This document shows, one piece after another, positions 47,516 through 59,699 of a stretch of DNA of 64,000 nt; the first letter of the stretch is position 1, and every line of letters starts with the position of its first letter. Below the pieces are notes generated by a model. The model made no database searches and had not been told where the DNA came from. It saw nothing but the letters and a program-made list of their open reading frames with translations. Source of the stretch: Cryptomeria japonica (Eukaryota > Streptophyta > Pinopsida > Cupressales > Cupressaceae). Made by a program: the position numbers and the translations under genes. Location: NCBI RefSeq assembly GCF_030272615.1, contig NC_081414.1:914323648-914387647 (forward strand). Direction: 5' to 3'.

Positions 47516-49762
47516 TTAGAGGCAGGGAGTTGGGCTTACAGCCCCAGCATCAACTGCAGTCACGTGTGCATTCCTACACAAAAATTGAGCATTTGTTTTT
47601 CCATCGTTACAGCTCAAGTTTATATGGTCTACTTTGATTCCTTCACAAGGCACACTTTGGCTGCATTCAAAAGCAATTGCAGCATTTGAAGCCGATGTTC
47701 CAGTTATGTTCTTGTATAGGACATTACTGATCTTCACATTAGAATCACCCTGCAAAAGTATAACAACAACAAACATAAAACATCTGCCATCATTAATTAC
47801 AATTGTTGAAGCTTATGCTGTAGTAACATCAGAAAATGTATACCTTTGTAGGACTTCCATATGGAGAATAATATTGGTCAATTATAACAGGGTTTTGTAC
47901 GTTATCCATTTTTACATTTTGAAATGTTATATCAGTTGCAAAACCATTCCCTCCTTGCCAAGTTTTGATCCTTACTCCATTCTGTGTGTCATGAAAAGAC
48001 ACTCCACTTACTGTTATGTTCTTTACAGCAGCAAGGGCGTTATCTTCACCAAGACTTCCAATACTTCATTACATACAACACAGAACCAAAACTCTTTCAG
48101 CACCCGACATTGTTTTCTAACATATCAATTTATGGAAAAAAACACTATATTTATGAATGCTACCTGATTCCATGCCCTGGCCCACATATAACCCCTTCAA
48201 TGTTGACATTGAAGGATCCTGGTCCAATAGAAATACAGTCGTCTCCTGAAAATAAATAGTGAAATTACTTTATTAAGAATTCCATCAACAAATAAATATT
48301 TGATTAAAATCAGTTTAATTCATCAACAATTGTTCAGATCCACCACCTAAAAAATCATTCACTGTATGAGTTAACAAAGTCACCTGTTCCTACAATGATG
48401 TTTCTAATTTGAACATTGGAAGACTGTCCCAAATGAATTCCATCAGTATTAGGACTGTCACCCGGAGCGTTAATAGTCACACCTTCAACCTCAACATAAT
48501 TGCAGGTATCGAAGTTTATATGAAACTGTTTGCTGTTGACTGAAGTGATCTTTCTAACTATGGTATTCATGGTGCCTGTAAATCTCAATGTCTATTTACC
48601 AAGGAAAACAGCTTCATTAGATACTAGAAATTCTTATAATTTAATTGGTTCCAAATGAGGTTGTGTAGATTTTTTAAACAATTAGTAATACAAGAGACGT
48701 AGAAGTAGTACCGTGGGTCCAATCTGATTTGTCTTCTGCTCATGCAAAACATATAAAATTATAGTCAGCCATAGAAAATGATATGTTGAAGATTCAATTT
48801 TAAAAGCTATGACAACGCAGGAATAAAATGACTCATAAAAGCTAAAAAAGTAATACTACAGTTTCTGTTTTTTTTAAATTTATTAATTTAGATTATTGGG
48901 TGATAGGGTTGGGTTGCCATCCACATAATTTTTATTATGATTACTTGTACTTGAATAAAGAGACTCTTTAGTATAATATGAAAAATCAAAATTCTTTAGA
49001 GTAACTATATTTAAGATTATGTTGCAGTCGAGTTCCTATCATCCATACCTTTCCATTCACCTCTGTCCACCAAGAAGCTCCTCGTCCATCTAAAATTCCG
49101 CTACCTTCAACTGTTAAGCCAATCACATTCATGAAATGCAGCCAATAATTTATGCTCTTTTCACTCCACAAGCTATTATCTGTTGAAGCAATAAGCTTCC
49201 CAGCTACCTGCTCAGAACTAGAGCACATCAGGAATAGTATCTACCGATTTCTAGGTAAACCAACACGAACGAAATTGCAAAGATTTTGGTGATGTGTTTT
49301 AGGTCTTTTTAAAAAGTCAATAGAAATGTATGAATTTCTTCAGAATTGGATACTTCACCTGCATTGTAATCTTGTTACTGTGACATGGCCCTCGAAAGAT
49401 AACTGGATTGATCAGAAACGTCATCTTTGGGACATATACAACTGGTGACCCAGTTGAAGAACAGGCAGCATTCCAAGCTGCTAGAAAGGCCTACATTTCA
49501 CAAAACACAAATAAACAAAAGAAAAGGAGTAATGATAAAAGGGAATTTTCATCAATTTTCGATAAACTTTATTCATTCGAAACCTTCCACCTACCGTGCT
49601 ATCATCTGTTTGTCCGTCAGCTTTTGCACCGTACTTAAGAACATTAAATATATTATGTGTATTATGGTTCAAGCTGCCCAAGAGTCTGACAGAACATACA
49701 CCGGGCATATTGGATGAGAACACAACAAGAATAAACATAAACATGAACACATACAGCGTCAT
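47516..49762 (-). CDS. Polygalacturonase (glycoside hydrolase family 28), eight exons
   Basis: Exons, minus strand: 49762-49595, 49490-49359, 49207-49049, 48735-48712, 48591-48384, 48245-48164, 48063-47844, 47749-47516. All introns are GT-AG and 94-313 nt, and phases join without a break to give 408 residues, normal for the family. Residues 1-24 look like a signal peptide, so it is likely secreted to the wall. The catalytic set is complete: SPNTDGIH (207-214), GDDCISIG (231-238), CGPGHGIS (251-258), RIK (289-291). Family role: hydrolysis of alpha-1,4-galacturonan in pectin. Whether exo- or endo-acting is unclear; pollen exo-type enzymes look similar. Exon 4 is a 24-nt microexon. The Cys-containing stretch usual after the WW motif (residues 147-148) is short here. 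No stop interrupts it; expression is unproven. Confidence 0.93.
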
Positions 49763-49910
49763 GTTTTTCAGTATAATACAAGAAAACCTGAAAGCACTGA
49801 ACTTTTTACAGTATTATACAAGAAAACCTGAGAGCACTAAACTTTGAATGACTAAGTTGGGAAGAGAGGGATATTGACGACGAATTCAGTGGTAAGTGTA
49901 ACTTAAATAG
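49763..49910 (-). promoter_or_regulatory. PG leader and putative TATA box
   Basis: On the minus strand CTATTTAAGT (49910-49901) lies about 140 bp before the ATG at 49762 and could serve as a TATA box. The leader holds a tandem duplication of about 40 bp (49763-49802 and 49803-49842, both with ATACAAGAAAACCTG). Copy A has lost this region. Confidence 0.5.
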
Positions 49911-50365
49911 ATGTTAAGAGCAATCTCCAAAAATGAAATTATTATTGTTACGCTGCTGCTTTTAATGGAAGTAAACTAATTTCGACAAAGTCTGCGGCCA
50001 CCACAATCGGCCGAAGAGAAGAGTTTCTATAGAAAGGACCAGAAAATTTAGATGCATGAATCTGTGGCTGAATTCCAGGATTAGGATTATCTGACAGTCC
50101 ATCATTATATACAAAAACATAATTTATGTGCACAATCAATTGTAGGAAAAACTGTTCTAGTCTTAGATTTGCCATTAAAGCAAGAACAGGCATGTTTTTT
50201 AAAAAATGATAGCTACATTTTCCCCATTTCTTAAGCAGTAAACTTGGCACTCAGGCTTCTAGTTCAAGTTACGAGAGATGGCAATAAAACCTCATTCGTG
50301 ACTTGCTTTACAAGGAAAGAAATTGACGCATATGTTTCAGTCAGAGTGTATTATTTTAGGGTGAA
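49911..50365. other. Upstream region of the PG gene
   Basis: Sequence present only in A'. A minus-strand open stretch of 100 codons (50250-49948) has no domain I recognise and is probably chance. Regulatory elements for PG would be expected here, but none can be named from sequence alone. Confidence 0.4.
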
Positions 50366-52490
50366 TAGGTGGGTTTTTGAGTTTATCTATAAGTTGTCGT
50401 GATAGAGCAATGAATTTAGTCCAAGGTAGGCCATACACACGTTTGAGCTATTGTGAAAATTTACAACATGTATAAATATGAATTTAACGTGTGTACGTGG
50501 GAAAATATGAACTGGTTAGGAGAGGACACATGTATAGAATTGCAAATAGATTAACAATAGTTACTAGAAGTCACATGTATACAGAGTTTTGGCGAGCGAA
50601 AAGGGTGATAAAAATAGTTTTTCGTCCATATCACTAACAGCCTTCCAAAGCCTTTCATCCTTGTCTTCCATCACACATTTGTCATCCCTAGCCTCCGCCT
50701 CCACCAGTGCATCAAGTATGTTTATCTTTCTTATAGACACATCAAATTGTGAGAGGATCCATTCAATAACTACATCTTGTCGCTCAATATCATCTACCAA
50801 CATAGACACTTGTGCATCTAGGATATAGGAGTTGGTAATGTAGGTAGAAGCACCCTAGCCAAGTGAAAATGGGACAAACTCCTCAAAAGTAGCAAGAGAG
50901 CAATGAGACTCCAAGGCCAAGGAGGACTCAAACTCCTCTATAACCTCCTCCTCATCTAAGTCCACTAGCTCAACTTCCCTGGAAGGTGGGCTTGGGTATT
51001 GTTCTATTTTGCCCCTCGAATAGGGTTGAAATGGGTAGGCACTAGTTTGGTTTTAAATGAAGAGACAACAATGGGTTCTAGTTTCGAAATAGGAGCACCA
51101 AAAATTTCCACCACTAAATTTGAATCCAACAAGGGGCAAGTGAAAATCGATGGCGTCCCACTAGACGAGGTTAAAGCCAGGTGAAAGTTGTAAAGCCTTT
51201 GGATTAATCCTTGGTGTAGGGAGAGAATTTTTGCATTTGGCCCAACTAACCGATTGTAATAAAGAGGAACACACCAAGAAGGGAAAATTCATTTTAATGC
51301 CATAGCTTAGATGATTTGATATAGGGAAGAGCCAACTATGGAATCTTTTAAATCTTTTGTCCAAAGTGAAGTATTTCATGAGCAATAGGGTTGCATCCTT
51401 CTAGACCCCAAGAAGGTCTTCTTTGTTATATCCATTCTACATTCTCGAAACCCCTTCTCCAAGCTTGAAGAATCTCTTGAATTCATCTTTGTAGAACCCT
51501 TTTGACCTTTTAAGAAAATTTCCTCCTTCCAGTGATCATTTCCAAAGAGACCTTAAAATCCACTCCCCCAGTTTTTACCTCGCCCTTCTCCAATAATTGA
51601 GAATTGTTTTTTGAGAGATCAAGATCAAATCCCTACACTCCTTCCACATAACTCACAAGGTTACCCTTAACAAATTTTGGCCATATCTTGGAATTATTTT
51701 GAAATTTTCACAACTATCTAGTTTTGTTTGAATGAGGTCACCCCCATAGCTAACACAGAGAACCTAGAGGAGAAAACTAGAAGGGGAATGCAAAAACTAG
51801 TAGTATGAAAGAGATGAAACTTTTTAGGGTTAGTGAAAGTGCAACTATAGTTCAAATGAGATGTTTGCCACTTATGCATTAAATGATTGGCAGAAAGGGT
51901 GGTGATGGTAAGAGAAAAGGCAATCTTTGGATTATACTTCATGATAAGTCGTAATGTCATCAAAGATAGCAAGATGAACCGTATTAGAGATATTGTCAAT
52001 ATTCATCCATATTTTCAAATGATTGGAAAATGAGACCAAAGAAGTTATCATGTCCCCAACATTATTCCCTTCTCTTCTTGTATGACTAAGTCTTACATGT
52101 CTCATCCCAAGAGTGAGGTCCCAAAACTTGGCAATGAGGTGTTCAAATTTCTAGTCAAGTTTGGCTTCACTTTTGAGCATTTAAATAGTGTTTCTTGAAT
52201 TACTTTCAATAATAATTCAATCGTGTGCTCTATCTTACGTAACAACTAGGCCCTGAGAAGCCGCTACCACCTCTACAACACTTGAAGTTTGTGTCCCAAG
52301 GTTAGAACATAGACTAGGACCAAATTACCCATGTGATCATTTATGACCCCACCCCCACGTGGCCAGCCAAGATTTCCTTTTGAAGAACTGTCGAAATTCA
52401 ATTTCATCCCACCAAAGCTGGGAGAGGGGGGAGGGGACCCAGGGGCAGGGGGTTGGGGAAGGGGATGAGGCAATCGAGGGGAAGGCATAA
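50366..52490 (-). pseudogene. RNase H-like remnant and unassigned tail, A' copy
   Basis: Counterpart of 10423-12480. On the minus strand, from 52488, the reading has a proline-rich start and FGGMKLNFDSSSKGNLGW, the start of an RNase H fold; the C-terminal part with a RREWN-like stretch is near 52080-52020. Below that the sequence is protein-like but interrupted. An 81-codon stretch at 50809-50564 (VEAEARDDKCVMEDKDERLW in part) is preserved in wording between A and A', though not in a continuous frame with the rest. The family is unknown and it is probably a retroelement relic. Confidence 0.55.
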
Positions 52491-54479
52491 GTATTAAATT
52501 TGTTAAAATTGGATTTTAAACATTAATTAATAAGTGTTTTTTATTATGTCTTTTAATAATAATTTAATATTAATGTCCTATGAAATAGTATTTATTGTAG
52601 TTGTGTGATACACCACCTACATAAATAAAAGAGTGATCTATTTTTAGATTGTGCATGCAAGGAGAAATCTTCACAAATCAACAACAAGTTCATGCACCAA
52701 AAAACAGTGTTTCAAGTACACCCCTTGAATGTCCAATAAGAGATGGTCACATTCTACAAGAAAATAATGATTGGCATACAAGCATGCAATGAGAAATGCC
52801 AATTGATGAACTCAATCTATGTATCCCAAGCCAAAAAAGAATAGTAATATGTTTAAATCATTGTAAGCTATGACATGAAGGGTAGAATACTTCCCAATCA
52901 TTGCTTCTACAAAGTGAAACCCCTTATTCCTATAAATGCCTTCCTCTTTGCACAAACAACCAAATTTTGGCCTCATTTATTGATCAAATAATATCCTTTC
53001 AATGTCATAAAACACAAAAAATAATAAATATATGCTTAAATGCATTAAATATTTTTAAATAAATATACTAGACCACCAATTAACTAGAACAAGAATCTAA
53101 TACCATTCAAGAATCAAGATATTCTAAAAGAACAATGACACTTGGTCAATCTTCCTACCTTGACAAGTAGCATGTAACACCATGCAAGCACAAGGCAAAA
53201 ATGAGACACCTAAACAAGCTTATATTTAGAAAATGAAAGATCTCTAGATAAGAGATATGCGTAATAAGAAGAAATGTACTAGAAGAAAGAATATTCTACA
53301 CTATCAAATGGCCCATCATTTATATAAAACCGTTATAAATAAAAAGTGAAGCAATAATTTCATTGAAATAATTTAATCTTTTCTATTTTTATAAGTCAAG
53401 AAATATAAGTGTCACAATTTTAATCTCACCATTGTTGACAATTTTAACCCTTGATTCTATAAAATCAGTAACTTCTATATATAAAATTAAATGAGATTAT
53501 ATGTTAACACTCTATAATTTATTATAGGAAGATGCATATGTAAACATGTTTAGCTTTTGATTCCATAAAAGTGGGATTTTTGGCACTATAATAGGTTGAA
53601 GTATTTCTCACCTTGATGATGAACTTTCCTTATAGATTCAGCATAGATTAGCTATATATTATAACATCATATAATATAATTTTACCAATAATTATCCAAT
53701 TAGTAACTTCTCCTTTGGATTTGACTCATCATGGACTATTACAAACTTAGATGATAATATGTCTTTAGGAAGAAAATAGTATTTAAAATAAAACAAATTT
53801 CATTTGAGTATTTTTCTTCTTCTTTTATAGTTGTGTTTCTTAAATGTTAAATAAAAAGGAATAGTAGAAATTACAATGGAATTATATTTAAATTAAATTG
53901 TATTATATTATAAAATATAGGTTATATCTTGAATCAAAAGGTTTGTGCAAGCTTAAGTTGTCAATTGTCAATCATAAAACTGTTTGAAAATGTTTGTTAT
54001 TTTTATAGTTCAATATTAAATAAGTTGGGATTTTATTATACTTTTAAAAGAATTAATGGGATATATCATTCATAATCCTCATATAGCTCTTGAGATAAAT
54101 CATTCCCACATTAAGAGTGATATCATCATCTACGTCAATTAATTGTCAATTTTTAGTTTGACTAGGTGCACAACCTTGTTTGTCTTTGTACCGTTCCTGT
54201 ATCCTTTATTTCTTATGTATTTTATCTCTTACTTTTCCATTTATAACATAATTAATTAGTGAATAAAATAAATAATTTATTTAATTAATATTAGGAAGTT
54301 GATTGAATTGGATAATTAAAAAAATAGTTTTATTTAAGTAATATTAAAAGGGTATTTATGTGGGATGAAAAGTGTTATGTTGGGATACGTTCCAATTTAG
54401 ATGTATACAATTGTAAATGAGAATGAATTGATATATTAATATGGTCAAAATGAATTAATATATAGCAACAAGTTAAAAG
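52491..54479. other. AT-rich intergenic DNA
   Basis: 52491-53660 matches A. 53661-54479 has no partner in the window. Very AT-rich with no gene, RNA or element end that I can support. Confidence 0.5.
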
Positions 54480-55766
54480 TGTTGTAAATAGGGGATTCAT
54501 TGTAATTTGTAAGATTCTAGTTAAAAATTAATTAGGAGAAATTAGATAGTTAATATTGTAAAGAATGTGTATTGAAATATTATTTTGATTAAGTCAATCA
54601 AGATAATTCCTCAACCCATACATCATTCCAAACGATAGACCACGAGTGAATTCACAAGGAGTGAATTCAACTAGCATAAAACCCAACAACTAGCCTAACC
54701 AAAGAACCAACAAAGACAAAGAACAAGAAAAGGACCCATTGAAACCCCCAAAACATAGAGGTACGAAGACTAAGGAGAGGGGGCCTTAACCTCCTTCCAC
54801 TCTTGATTTAATCCCTTCAACATGTTCAAGGAGTATTTCTTCTCAGTACACTGCGTCGAGGCTGAAGTAGAAAGAAATTCCATCTCCCTCGTCGCCTCAC
54901 TTTCTTTCCTCTTCCTTTTGGACTATCTATATTCAAGTTCATCCTGCAAAATTTGGAGAGAGCTCAAAGTCCTATCCCTGTATTGAGATATTGTAGAAGA
55001 TATAGTTGTGGAATATCATAATCTTGTTTTAGATATTTTGTGCATTTAAGATACATATCTTTGTAGGTGAGTATAATATTGTGGTCTCTTTATTATATTT
55101 AAAAGATTTTTTTTATGAAGCATGTTATTGCTTAAGGATTCACTAAAGGAAATGAACTAGTTCATTTCATATTTAATCATATTAATCACCTCAATCTAAT
55201 GGTTCTCTTCCTTCTAAATACTTATTTTATCTTCCAATTATTACTCAATAAAGAGTTTGTATAAAAATTATGAAGCATGTTATTGCTCAAGGATTCATAA
55301 AGGAAATGAACTAGTCCTTCATGAAGCACTTTATTGCTTATTGATTCAATAAAGGAAATAAACTAGTCCTTCTTTTGATATTTTATCTTCTTAATCATCT
55401 CAATCTAATTGTGTTCTTCCTTCTAAAGAGTTATTTTATCTTCCAATTATTACTCTATAATGAGTTTGTAGATATACTTGTGGAAAATCATAATTTTGTT
55501 GTAGAGAGTTTGTGAATTTAAGATAGATATCTTTGTACATGAGTATAATAATGTGGAATTTTTATTATATTTTAAAATATTTTTTTTATGAATCATGTTA
55601 TTGTTGAAGGATTCAATAAAGGAAATAAACTAGTCCGTCATTTCATATTTCATCTTCTTAATCATATCGAGCAAATTGTGCTCTTCCTTCCAAGGAGTTA
55701 TTTTACCTTCCAATTATTATTCAATTCTTTTTTTGGTATATTAAAGGTTCTTTTTTTGACATATTG
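54480..55766 (+). repeat. Flank C, full copy before B3
   Basis: Begins GTTGTAAATAGGGG and matches 21586-22786. It carries an extra ~45 bp near 54870-54915 (CTTTCTTTCCTCTTCC-like) not present in the B2 flank. Diverged tandem units lie at 55110-55735. It ends in CATATTG at the B3 LTR. Confidence 0.8.
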
Positions 55767-56877
55767 TGTTGGCATTAAAGTTGTCATTTATTTTAATTGT
55801 TGAGATGATGCAGTGGACAATGATGTAGAGTAGACGAAGATGTAGAGATGATAAGTGCCACAGAGAGCAAGTGTCGCTAGACAGAATGATAGACTCACTC
55901 CCACAGAGAGAAAGTGTCACTAGACATAATGATATCCTCACTCCCATTGGTTAGAGATGTAGAGACATGCAGACATCAGGTTGGCAAAGTATAGAGATGC
56001 AACATGATGTGTTACCTAGAGGAAGATGAAGATACAACAATACCATATAATGATCTTGAGGGAAAAGATCAAGGTGTCCTAGAGTAGGTAACTCACAAAG
56101 GGAAGGCGAGCAGATGGAGCTTGTGTTTGAGAAAGTTAAATGAGCATGAAATTTGCATTTATTCAACATAAAGAAGATATAGAAAGTAAGCATGGAGGGT
56201 GTCATTTGGTCTTTCTTTTGGACAAAAAAGATGCAGGTCATAAAGTTCTACAGGCATTGGGCAAGCTGATCTGACTCAGAAAAAGTATTGTTGCAGCTGT
56301 GTATAACATGTCATCTTAGTTGCACTCTGTTACAATTGTTGGGCATTACATGCAGGTTGGAGATGCGCATAACACGTTGATTATCGCTATGTAGTAGAGT
56401 TCATGGATTGTAAAGGTGTAACATGTGCAATTCATTTACTTCAATGTTGGAATTAGATTCTACTTTGACCTCACAATGTTAAAAATCCATCAGATTTGAT
56501 CCCTACGAGCTACAAGTTGAGATATGTTGAAAATCCATTGTTTAGCTATTTTTTGGCATGACTGTGTTTCTATCTTAGTGACAACATCTATTTCAGTGTG
56601 TCCTGGTCTATCGCTATGACTCATTTAAAGATATAAATTCATTTATATGCTATACCGACAAGGTTCCTTTTTGGTGAGATAGAATGGATGTCTGGCCAAT
56701 GTATTTTGATTTTGGTGTAAGTCTGCCTTTTGGTAGATCCTTTCTTCCTTTGTCTGCCCCTTTGTATTATAACAAAATCCTTTGTGTCGGTGTGACTATC
56801 TTCAAGTCTTGGCGATGAAGGTTTAATTTCAGAAAGAGTTGGTCTGTCAAGAAGTCAATAACACGATGGTTATGCTC

Positions 56878-57370
56878 CCCCGCCATCCTGCAGCAATATG
56901 GACCAGCAACAAAATTCCCTATAGGGTAAGGGTAAACTATGTTGGGCATGTTAATAATGTGATAATTATACGACCCCTATTTTCCTATAGCATAAATAAT
57001 GGAAGTAAAATAACACTATAGGATAACACTGAATTATGGTGGATGAAGTCAATAACACAACAGGTTATGTGTCCTCGCTATTCGGTGACCAAGGAGATTA
57101 GTAGAAGAATGCCTTGCAGGATAACAAGAAGATAGAAGCATGAGGTTATCCCACCATCCTATGGCATGTTATACAAGAGTAAGATAACCTTGTGAGATAA
57201 CCAAAAACAAAGAAGTTTGACACATTCTACTATCCCATGGCCAAAAAGCTTAGAAGAAAATGGTCTTGCAGGGAAAGAAATTGAAAGAAGGGCGAAGAAC
57301 AACACCATCCCACAGCCAAGAAGATGAATAAAGAATGATCTTGTGGGACAAGTGAAGAGGTAGAAGGCAT
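56878..57370 (+). repeat. Bidirectional TATCCC / GGGATA motif array in B3 LTR
   Basis: Same alternating motifs as in B1 and B2, for example GGTTATCCCACC near 57143, CCTTGTGAGATAACC near 57187, TACTATCCCATGGCC near 57228 and CATCCCACAGCCAAG near 57305. Confidence 0.65.
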
Positions 57371-59214
57371 GTTATCCCTCTAGCCCACAGGAAGTTTTTC
57401 GCAACACATATAACACGTGTGTTATGTGACCTATGGAATACATAATCGCAACCCATGAATCCAACCTAGATTTTCTTCACATATGGACTTTTGTGTGTAG
57501 ATGATTATGTATATGGGTCCCACCATTCATCAAATGGTAGAGAGACATGTGTATTCTTTGTGAGGAAAATGTTTGATTGATTTTTGAAGCAAAGAGCACA
57601 CCTATCGAAAGAAAATCTTCTAGTCATAATAGAAATAAGATATGATATAAATGTTGAGCAAGTATGGAGCTGGTAATTCCTTTTTCGAATGAGGGCTGCA
57701 TAAAAAATGAAATTTGATTGCAGAGATTGTATTACTCTCAGACATAAATGAAGAGATGCTGGCATTTAATGTAGAAGCTGGAGTAGCTCCAGAATGATTT
57801 GAAAATATTTGAATGGTATGCAAAATCCAAGATTACTAAGTATAGTAATCTATGCTCAGAGATACAATCTAGATTTAAAAGGATTCCAAGGGGATACATT
57901 TATTATTCATGGCTAGTTGTCTAGACAAAATATTCAACAGATCAAATCAACATGCAGATGGGATTTCTCAAAGGTCAAGAAGATTAATATTTAATTCATT
58001 CTTGGAGGGAAAATCTTGTTGTATGTAGATTTCCACTAAGTTAAGTTATTGATTAGTTGAAGATATTATGGTGTTAGAGTTGGAGGTATGTAGACATATA
58101 AGCTCCAAAAAATTAGAGAAGTACAGAGAGTTAAAAAGAGAGTGCAAAGAAGCACTTCTACAAGTGCACATAACACGAAGTCAGTGCAGTCAATAACATC
58201 ATGGAAAATTTGTATGCAAAAAAACCTTAAAGTAAAGAGGAAATCACAGGTAGCAAGAAGCAACAACAGAGAGTAGGAAAATTAGAGAAAAGAGAGACGT
58301 GTGATGCATAGAGTGTTTGATTGGTGTACATGAGAAGAATATCTATAAAAGTAGAGGCTATAGAACAAAGAGAGTGCAGAGAAGAAGCTCCCGCAGGTGT
58401 CAATAAAATAATGACAATGTAGGACTAATATTCCAGAAAATAATAAGATGAATAAAAGAGAAGAGAGCAGATAGAGAAGAGCACAAAGGTGAAGAGAAGA
58501 AATTAAATACTAGAGGGTGTAGAGTTAAGGAGGAAAACACATAAGGTTATTCATTTAGAGTAGGGTAGAGAAAGACTAAAGACCAGAGAGAAGAGAGCTA
58601 AGATTGAGTCCTAAGATCAGAGAGCAGAAAAGAATTAGATGAATCTCAAGAGAAGAATATATGTGAGTTACAAAACATCATTTATAGGAAGGTCCTTTTA
58701 AAATTTGTTGTTAAATAATTGTTTATTGTAATTCTCTAAGTGGGTGCTCAGAGTGGGGGTAGGTTCTCCTTTGGGTTGGTTCCCTTAAAACTAGGGGTGA
58801 GTACTCCTTTGGGTTGGTGCCTATAAATTTTAGGGGTTGGTGCTCCTTGGGTTGGCTCCCTAAAACATTGTAATCAGTTTTATTTGTGAGGCTGGATTGG
58901 AGAAGTAGAATCTAGTAGCATTTCTCACCAAGGTTTTTCCACTCAATGGGTTTTCCTTATATCTCTGGTGTTAAGTGTTTCCCTTGTGTGTGTGTGAAAA
59001 TCTATTGAACATCTCTTTCCATAAGTTTCTTGATGATTGTTGTTAGAGCTTTGATTGTTTAGAATAGTTGCATGACTTATGTGATTAATATTTTAGTCAT
59101 TTAGATAGTTCAAGTTTTGTATTACCACTGAATCACCCCCCCTCTCAGTGGTCCATTATGCTCCTTCAATTGGTATAAGATACCTAGGTTCCCTTTGGTT
59201 AATCTTTCTCTAGC

Positions 59215-59673
59215 TTGGGTAGATTACAATCCATGAACACAATGGGTAGATGTGTGCTACCCTCTGCACCAATCTTTGATGACACAAACTATGTTATTTG
59301 GTGTGCAATAATGGAAGTTCATTTGCCTTCCTTACGTTATGATATTTGGATGTTTGTCCAGAATGGTTATAGAGACCCTGCTACTCCTCCTATTGATCTT
59401 GATGCTAAAAGGAAATATGAATGCAATGTTGAAGCGAAGAACGTTATTCTTAGTGGGTTGTCTGATACAGTGTCTTCGAAGGTTAAGAAATGCAAATCTG
59501 CAAAGAGCATGTGGGACGAGTTGAAAAAAATATATGGTGAAGAGCCTACCACAATTAGATCAGATTGGGAGAGGAAGAAGATTAAAGGAGCAGATAAATG
59601 TATAGATGATAAGAGAAGATCATATTGTAGCTGCAGTGAAGATGAAAAGGAAGCTAAATTTCTCATAGCATAG
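59215..59673 (+). CDS. Gag-like N-terminal ORF of B3
   Basis: An open frame of 152 codons starts after the primer site. It has the copia Gag (UBN2-like) pattern: FDDTNYVIWCAIMEVHL, then ILSGLSDTVSSKV and SMWDELKKIYGEEP. Gag would form the particle shell. It is the best-preserved version of this part in the window. It belongs to a fossil element; the rest of gag lies beyond the 750-bp insertion. Confidence 0.7.
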   Translation: MGRLQSMNTMGRCVLPSAPIFDDTNYVIWCAIMEVHLPSLRYDIWMFVQNGYRDPATPPIDLDAKRKYECNVEAKNVILSGLSDTVSSKVKKCKSAKSMWDELKKIYGEEPTTIRSDWERKKIKGADKCIDDKRRSYCSCSEDEKEAKFLIA

Positions 59674-59699
59674 AAGACCCAAAATGAGGAGAAAACATT

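Larger units (their letters stand above)
39401..53660 (+). repeat. Segmental duplication, copy A'
   Basis: This matches 1-13524 in order and orientation. Differences: it has the complete PG gene where A has a retroelement, an extra inverted-repeat arm at 42086-42120, and indels in the G/T-rich retroposon. Beyond 53660 it continues with about 820 bp not found elsewhere in the window before flank C. The A-to-A' offset at the left end is 39.4 kb. Confidence 0.9.

Noticed and set aside
49948-50250. 100-codon minus-strand frame upstream of PG
   Set aside because: No recognisable domain, and no partner in copy A to test conservation. Probably chance.
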